Positions 58,046 through 64,000 of a stretch of DNA of 64,000 nt are shown piece after piece; the first letter of the stretch is position 1; every line of letters begins with the position of its first letter. The DNA comes from Sipunculus nudus (lineage: Eukaryota > Annelida > Sipuncula > Golfingiida > Sipunculidae), in contig CM049317.1 of assembly GCA_026874595.1 (NCBI GenBank), positions 55,152,118-55,216,117 on the forward strand, given 5' to 3'. The position numbers and the translations under genes were made by a program. The notes beneath the pieces were generated by a model. It had not been told where the DNA came from. It searched no databases and saw only the letters and a list, made by a program, of their open reading frames with translations.

Positions 58046-58232
58046 ACAAAATATATACCTTTTTCCTTCAAACTCAGAAACGTTCTACAGATAAGGTTTA
58101 ACTCAGTAGTGTAGTATAAAAACAAAACACTTTTTCAAGACCTATCTTGATATGTTATACTGAAGCACTATAAGACTGACAGTTATTTTGTCTACCTAAA
58201 GGATCGACGAACAACTATAAAGACCTATAAAG

Positions 58233-58320
58233 ACCGAACGCCACCGGCTGAGCCATGGAGAGTGCCTCCCAGTAATTATAACAATTATTTGTACAATTCA
58301 TGTAAAACCAAATGTTTACA
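58233..58320 (+). mobile_element. Family C SINE, 3' tail only (C4)
   Basis: GAGCCATGGAGAGTGCCT, then TAATTATAAC, TATTTGTACAAT and CATGTAAAAC match the tail of C3 (62,290-62,360). The tRNA-like head is absent, so this is 5'-truncated. Confidence 0.65.
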
Positions 58321-58411
58321 ATCGCCTAGCGATCGCAAGTGAAGCCTCCCTCAGCCTTCTCGATCCACCCTACCCGCTACCCCAACCCCACTCCTCACGG
58401 TCTAACACTAG

Positions 58412-58429
58412 CCCCCCCCCCCCCCCCCC
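58412..58429 (-). repeat. Poly-C tract (18 C)
   Basis: Longest C/G homopolymer of the window: 18 C. Confidence 0.9.
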
Positions 58430-58664
58430 GGTTACCCGCAAATGATCGGTATTAGTAAGTGCGTGGGAAAGGAGTAAAGTTTGCTTCACAGTTACTTAGT
58501 CAGTCATGCGCTTTATTGATATTTACTATTTTTGCTAATTACAATTCATATCATTATGTAAATGTCGTGGCCTCAAAGAAATACAGAAATGTCGCCATTT
58601 ACGAAATGAATCTGAACAATATGCCTAACCCCATTCCGTTGGCCTGTTGTTAGGGGTTTAGTAT

Positions 58665-58668
<4 letters not shown>

Positions 58669-58757
<89 letters not shown>
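58669..58757. repeat. (TC)n(TA)n compound microsatellite
   Basis: TC array followed by TA array, the same order as at 55.24-55.36 kb. Confidence 0.96.
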
Positions 58758-58760
<3 letters not shown>

Positions 58761-59194
58761 CCGTTATTAAAATATGGGACGGTTATTATTACGATCGTTA
58801 TTCAGACTCATATTGTAATAACCGTAACCGTCCAATATCGTAAAAATAGTCATAATTGTAGTAGAAATCGCCTATTTTGTTGTAAAAACGGCCAATATTA
58901 TAATAATGGCCAATACCGTGATAATAAATGAGTAACATTGTACTAACTTTACCTCACCTTTACTGTAATCAGCATGGTGGGGCTAAAATGGGCAAAAAGG
59001 CAAATATTGTAAAAAAATGCAGTTTAGAAAATTATGATTAAATATACGTAGACAGCATAAATGTTGACTGTTTCACTGGATTTCCATTATGACGGCATCC
59101 CATATACCAATGAGGAACCAAAATGGCTGTCATTTTAGAAGGTATTCTCAAACGACATTTCGCCTGTTAGATTTGGGATTATTCTTGAGCTTAA

Positions 59195-59468
59195 ACATGG
59201 GTTATAACAATATGGGCCGTTTTTCCCACTTCCCGTATTATTACATTATAGGTAGGGTATGATTATTACAATATGGGTCGTTTTTATTACAATATGGGCC
59301 GTTATTACATTATGGGCCGTTTATTATTACATTATGGGCCGTTATTACAGTATGGGCCAGTTTTATTACAATATGGGCAGGGTATATTTATAACATTATG
59401 GGTCGTTTTTATTACAATATGGGCCGTTATTACATTATGGGCCGGTTATTACATTATGGGTCGTAACA
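59195..59468 (+). repeat. Right motif array (about 12 units)
   Basis: Twelve units of TTATTACA(A/T)TATGGGCCG, spaced mostly 18-22 bp. More degenerate relatives continue inward at about 58,760-58,920. Inverted relative to the left array. Confidence 0.9.
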
Positions 59469-61404
59469 CCCCCCACATAGCGGCCGTGAGGCTGTTCTCT
59501 CTGAAGAGCCGTGACGTCACGTGAATGACTGAAGCACGGTCTCTGCGCAACCAATTAAGAGAACTGGCTCTCAGGAAATTTGAATTTCTGTAGGGTGCAC
59601 CGAACAGAAGTAATTCCCATGTTGATATATAGCTGATTAAAACACTACAAGAATGAAACGGATAACAAAAACTTTTGGAGCAATTTGTAAAGTCTGGGAC
59701 ACCAACATAATCGGAATGTTACAAATAACTGTCTATGAATGTTGATTAATCCGAGTAAAACAAATTAATATAATGATCTAGTAATCTGATCTTGATATTA
59801 TCAGGAATATCGCAGAGAATAATGAAATTTCGGTTATTTCAAAATGCAAATTATTAAAATATGAAAAATTTCTTACACTCTTAAAAGAGACTGTTGTTCG
59901 GTTAATTCGTTGTTAACATCATGCTTAATGCATGTTCCACTTTCCGTATTTGAACTTGCATCGTTCGGGGGTCGGTTTAATGTAGATAGAGCTCTATTTC
60001 CGTATTGACCGCTAGTTAATGCTTTGATTGTAGGCTGTATTCACACATTGGGAAAGCTTTGTACACATATCACAGGGAGTTGCCAAATGGTATTACAATT
60101 TCACCACGTACTTGAAGCGGTTGACAGGGCGCGCCCGTGTCTCTTAACTCAAGCCAACCCGCCAGCGCGGACCTCAGTCAATTGAATCTACATGCATTAC
60201 ATTCCCATAACTAACCACCTCACGTCGCTATCCGCGACCAAGTGTGTACAAAACTGACCATCGTTCATCCACACTCGATGGGTTGGCATGTCACTTTCCC
60301 GGCCTTGTCGGCCATTGTGTGAACACTGTCATATGTTACTGTGATCAATGACGATTTTGACCAAATGGGGGTAATACTGCGAGACCTGTGAGCTCAAAAC
60401 AAATGCCCGCTTTGAGCGCGATAAAGTCCTTTTCAAAACTGGATTCATGTTTGCCAAGTTCACGGATTAATGGAAACTAGGGGGCCATAAAATAAGCGGG
60501 ACGGGGCCTGGGGCAACTGGCTGCGTGCCAATTACCGAAACCTTGCCAAAATTAAGGCAAAGATAGATTAATTTCCAACATGCAGGCCACTTAAGGTTAG
60601 ATGAAGCCAAGGTCGTAATTTTTATGATCGATTTACCTCTCTTGCCAAGAAGACAAAAAACTAGATGCAGGTCAAAGGAAAAGTAATAAAAGCTAACTCT
60701 GTGTCATGTTTGTCTACTCATCGTCTCACCCGGTATCATTCAGCCACAAATCCTAATAAAAAATATACTTCAGTTTTCTATTAACGGGCACTGTTTGTTC
60801 AATATCCGAGTGTTGGTTTGTGACGGGTTTCCCTGAGCTGGAAATATTCTCACCAAAGCAAGTGATCTTCGATATAATGTCACTTGCGTAACTCGCATGC
60901 TAGAACTGACGATGCAAGTAAAATTCATTTCCTACTAGTATGCGGAAAATCCATTTGCACGCAATGCACATATCAGGACTCACAGAAGTACGACTTTACT
61001 GTTTAGGGTTAATGGGCGTCACTTTCTGACCGCCACAATGTACCGCAGCTTTTACATACGCCAGCGACGCTGTTTAATATGTAGCGAAGATGCAGACCGT
61101 TCAAATATGTTGGAGAAGAATTGTTTCAAGGAAAATAACTAAAAACGGATGTTTTGTGGTAAGAACTTCACGAAATAAATAGTATTTTGTAAGCATACAC
61201 ATGTGAAATACAAGATTTCATCAACATATGTTTACAGAGTCACAAACCGAAACAATAAACAAATACCAACACAATAGACACTACAAGCATACAGATTAAT
61301 CATGAATTCCGACAATATATATAAAATTTCGTGCAACCTTGGAGGAAGCAATAATGGTTCCCATTTTTAATGTGATATGAATATTTGTCTCCTTTCCTTG
61401 CGAT
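59469..61404. other. No recognised gene; comparatively repeat-poor
   Basis: Longest recent-looking stretch without recognised repeats or microsatellites. GC is somewhat higher near 60,100-60,560. A CRE-type TGACGTCACGTG lies at about 59,512-59,523. I see no exon. Confidence 0.4.
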
Positions 61405-61600
61405 TAACCTGGACAGTCGAGGGGTAAGACGCTTGGCTCTCTCCGCTGGCGACCCGAGTTCGATTCCGGGTGCGGCTATGAGAGTGGGTTGTAGTTGTCT
61501 CGTCCCAAGATGTGTGATTCCGATCCGCTCTGCTCCTCTCCGTCAACAACGTTTTGGGATCGACCCTTAGGAAAACGCCTCGTAAGGTTCCAAATAGGAG
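61405..61600 (+). mobile_element. Family C tRNA-derived SINE, copy C2
   Basis: The tRNA-like head starts near GGACAGTCGAGGGGTAAGACG (box A region, 61,411-61,431) with box B GAGTTCGATTCC (61,456-61,467). The body begins GAGTGGGTTGTAGTTGTCTCG, as in C1. Downstream the body differs from C1 and C3, ending about where GGAGACCCCTTTT occurs. It may be a subfamily. Confidence 0.72.
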
Positions 61601-62166
61601 ACCCCTTTTGGAATCGTATAATTGACATTTCAAGCGGTGTCAACATAAAATAATTACCTTTTTGTTGTCTTTGGATGTTTTATGAGACATCTGCAAAGTA
61701 GTGGCACCAAAATAATGCTCAGTTGCCCTACTTATCCATAATTTTGCCAAGTGCTAATGTGTTAACATAGAGAACAAGCCACCATGACTACATGAAGTGA
61801 CCCACAGTCCTTTGCAACGGGATTTAGACTGGGAACCCGCTCTGGTCTTATCGCTGTTGGAACTGGAAAAAAGCGGGCGATAATTGATGTTGGTGCAGGG
61901 TACCAGTCGATCAGCGTCCGCTCATTACTAGTTCCTGTATATTGTTATGTTTAAATCACCGCGGCTTACAAGGATCGTTAAGGATAATGTTTCATTAATA
62001 TATTAAGGTAAGAACGTGGTAAAGTTGCCAGAAAGACCCCTTTACTACCAAAGACACTAACGGATGCATTTTTGTGTGTTTATTTAGTAGATTTAAGAGT
62101 TTTTTTGGTGCCTTCTACCAGTGTCTACAAGTTCACTATTACGAGGCCTAACTGTACAGGCCATTC
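61601..62166. other. No recognised feature
   Basis: Unique-looking sequence between two family C copies. Confidence 0.4.
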
Positions 62167-62195
62167 CCACAACTGTGATCGTATCACAGTTGTGG
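62167..62195. repeat. Perfect 13-bp inverted repeat, 3-nt loop
   Basis: CCACAACTGTGAT, CGT, ATCACAGTTGTGG: a perfect hairpin or cruciform directly before the SINE C3 body. It contains ACAACTGT, a Myb-like word, on both arms. Confidence 0.93.
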
Positions 62196-62202
62196 ATCCG
62201 CA

Positions 62203-62365
62203 AAAAGGGTTGTAGTGGCCCGTCCATGGCCGGTGGTATTCTCCGGGTCCTCCGGTTTCCTCCACCCTTACCGACTACCAAGCGCCAAGATCCGGGCCAT
62301 GGAGAGTACCTTGATTAGTCATAATAACTATTTGTACAATCCATGTAAAATAAAGTTTAACCTCT
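62203..62365 (+). mobile_element. Family C SINE, body and tail (C3)
   Basis: It starts at AAAGGGTTGTAGTGGCCCGTCC and includes GGCCGGTGGTATTCTCCGGG, TCCGGTTTCCTCCACCCTTACCG, GGGCCATGGAGAGTACCTTG and the tail ATAACTATTTGTACAATCCATGTAAAATAAAG. The tRNA-like head is missing; its place is taken by the hairpin at 62,167-62,195. Confidence 0.7.
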
Positions 62366-63387
62366 CCATCTGTTCATACTATTTTAACATTTTATGTAAA
62401 GTGCCTATTTTGCAGTTAGCGTCAGCAGTTCTACATGAAATTACTATTTATATGACAACAATATATAAATGACTCCTTGTAGTTTGTAGTGCCCGAGTGT
62501 ACTGTTCCTATTGCCTTCAGCTAGTTTGCCAGCCTAAGGAGTTAAGGACAAAAACGTACAGTACTTATCACTTTCCGATCCCAACCTGCGCATAGCAGAG
62601 ATTATGTTTCATCAACATGCAGCTGCTTCAATGGTTTCGTTTCCACATAATCATGAGAAATAAAGAAAGGCTGGTGTTGCCTGGATCAAGGCGCCAGCTT
62701 TTGTAATTAATATGTTTTAGGTGAGCTTTGACATTTTGTGAACTCGGATTCTGACATCTCTGAGAACCGGCATCCTCGGCGGTAATGCTCAATAACGAAC
62801 CACGCGCAGCTTCACAAACACCGGAGGACGGAGATAAACGTCTGAGCAATCATAGACAGCTGTGTGAAAATAAAACCAGACAAGGATAAAGCCATCATTC
62901 TCTCCCAGGTTATCGCCCACCCTCATCTTAGGTCCTGATTAATCGAACTTCCAAACTAGTAACTTTTCTAAATAACACGCAGGTGATCTCCGTGTCACAT
63001 ACATGAATTAGTTGACACGTAATCAGTTTTCCGGTTGTTTTCAGGCTCCTTCAAATGGATATCAAAACTTAAGTTAGCATCCTTAGGAAAAGACGTAACT
63101 TTTATAGTCAATCCAAAAATTGTTTGAAAATTATATTATACTCTGGGAAGAATAAGAATAAAGAGTTTGCTAAATATTTTAAATAAAACGTGATGCCTTG
63201 TATGGATTGCTGTACATGTATTGATATACATATCATTTTTAGCTAACAGATAATACGAACAAGCCACTGTTAATGGGCAAATTTGAAATTATATGACAGC
63301 ATATAGAATTATTTGTTTCGTTATCGTAATTCGTTTCTCCCCAGTATTGAAAAGAAAGGAAATATATCCGTATGTATGCTCATCGCG
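62366..63387. other. No recognised feature
   Basis: Unique-looking sequence; no supported frame. Confidence 0.4.
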
Positions 63388-63510
63388 CTTTGTAGAGCAA
63401 GGTCTCCTGCCCGGATTACACAACCAGAGTGCGCACAGAAAAACAAATTGAAATAAGACCAATGAGGGCGTGGTATCGCATTGTGCATCCAGCTCCAAAT
63501 CTTAAACAAA
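63388..63510 (+). repeat. Family G dispersed repeat, copy G5 (3' part)
   Basis: It has TTTGTAGAGCAAGGTCTCC, AACCAGAGTGCGCACAGA, AGACCAATGAGGGCGTGGTATCGCATTGTGCATCCAGCT and CAAATCTTAAAC, matching the distal half of G3 and G4. The CGCTCCTCAC start is missing. Confidence 0.62.
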
Positions 63511-64000
63511 TCCTAAAGCCGTCCTTACTTAACACTGAGTCATATGACCTAATATATATATAGTCCTGGCCTGCTAATTATTTCCTTTTTTTTAAAGTCA
63601 ATGTAATCTTAATATTTTAGTTGAAATGATGTTTTCACCAATATTGCAATGACAGATGTCTGAGATATAAGGTAACTATACCCTGATAAAGTCAATGCAA
63701 AACAAGAATATGAAACTTCTTTTTTAAAGTGCAAATATCAATCATATATTTAACATATTAAAATATGCTTATCTGTAAAAATAGACATGTGAACCAATCG
63801 TTTATTTTACACAGTTGGGTAAGAGTAAACATGTAGATGTAGCTCATCTAACTATGTGCAGCGCATCTTTTATCAATATTCTTGCCATGAAATAATAGGG
63901 AAATGAATGGAGATGTTGGTCCCATTTTACATTTACATTTTAAAGCAAACTTTTCTGCGACACCTCTTTTACGAGTCATTTACCTTGGGCGACTTGATTT
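63511..64000. other. No recognised feature
   Basis: AT-rich unique-looking sequence to the window end. Confidence 0.4.

Larger units (their letters stand above)
56475..59468. mobile_element. Large inverted-repeat element with motif-array ends
   Basis: The left end (from TGTTACGACCCATAATG, 56,475) and right end (to CATTATGGGTCGTAACA, 59,468) are inverted copies. The outermost 30 bp differ at only one or two positions, and further inward both ends are tandem arrays of an 18-22-bp motif. The total is 2,994 bp. Flanks are C5 (left) and C6 (right), compatible with a 4-5-bp duplication but uninformative in a homopolymer. The interior holds a SINE B, a SINE C tail, several microsatellites and no recognisable transposase. 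Most likely a non-autonomous DNA transposon or foldback element later hit by SINEs. Alternatively, two separate copies of a motif-rich element in opposite orientation. Confidence 0.6.

Noticed and set aside
8795-59520. Scattered palindromic TGACGTCA (CRE) sites as a regulatory network
   Set aside because: Sites near 8806, 15,794, 35,163 and 59,514 are few and isolated; one lies in the coding exon. Chance cannot be excluded.
61405-61475. tRNA gene
   Set aside because: Head of a family C SINE with the same downstream body.

Overview
This window looks like intergenic or intronic DNA from an animal nuclear genome. It is AT-rich and full of (TA)n microsatellites, long G/C homopolymers, tRNA-derived SINEs, MITE-like elements and LTR fragments. 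It has no bacterial-style operons and no long open frames. The repeat mix, including a GGAC-rich dispersed repeat at about 25.5-26.1 kb, would suit a marine invertebrate, perhaps a mollusc or other lophotrochozoan. That placement is inference; no single sequence here proves it.

Only one stretch has the combined marks of a real coding exon. On the minus strand at 35,061-35,210 an ATG opens 50 codons with a signal-peptide-like start. A strong acceptor (35,231-35,251) lies just upstream and a consensus donor (CAG|GTAAGT) ends it in phase 0. It is probably the first coding exon of a secreted protein; its remaining exons were not found. All other open frames lie in repeats or lack support.

Most recognisable content is mobile DNA in families seen by comparing copies within the window. 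Family A is a MITE-like element with CCTCCGCC/GGCGGAGG ends (six copies). Families B and C are tRNA-derived SINEs (three and four copies). Family D is an LTR with an internal tRNA-like promoter (one complete element plus two single LTRs). Family E is an LTR-like element of about 0.8 kb (two copies). Family F is hAT-like, with CAGGGGCG ends (three copies). G is a hairpin repeat (five copies), and H has GACGCTC motifs near its ends (two copies). Single MITE-like elements lie at 14.1-14.5, 19.4-19.9 and 22.3-22.5 kb.

Two elements stand out. The first, at 45,916-46,344 (minus strand), has the layout of a 429-bp terminal-repeat retrotransposon in miniature (TRIM). It has two direct LTRs of about 155 bp, a primer-binding site matching the 3' end of proline tRNA, a polypurine tract and a perfect 4-bp target duplication (ATAG). 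Each LTR carries tRNA-like A and B boxes. A solo LTR of the same family at 28,168-28,295 is flanked by its own 4-bp duplication (AACC). The second, at 56,475-59,468, is about 3 kb long. Its inverted ends are arrays of 8 and 12 copies of an 18-22-bp motif (CCCATAATGTAATAA and variants).

Two non-coding arrays may be regulatory. Four GATAAG motifs spaced 22-23 bp apart lie at 24,968-25,040, with two more GATA motifs nearby. A 19-20-bp tandem array at 53,330-53,640 carries TGACGTAA cores. The rest is mainly unique-looking sequence in which I recognise no gene.
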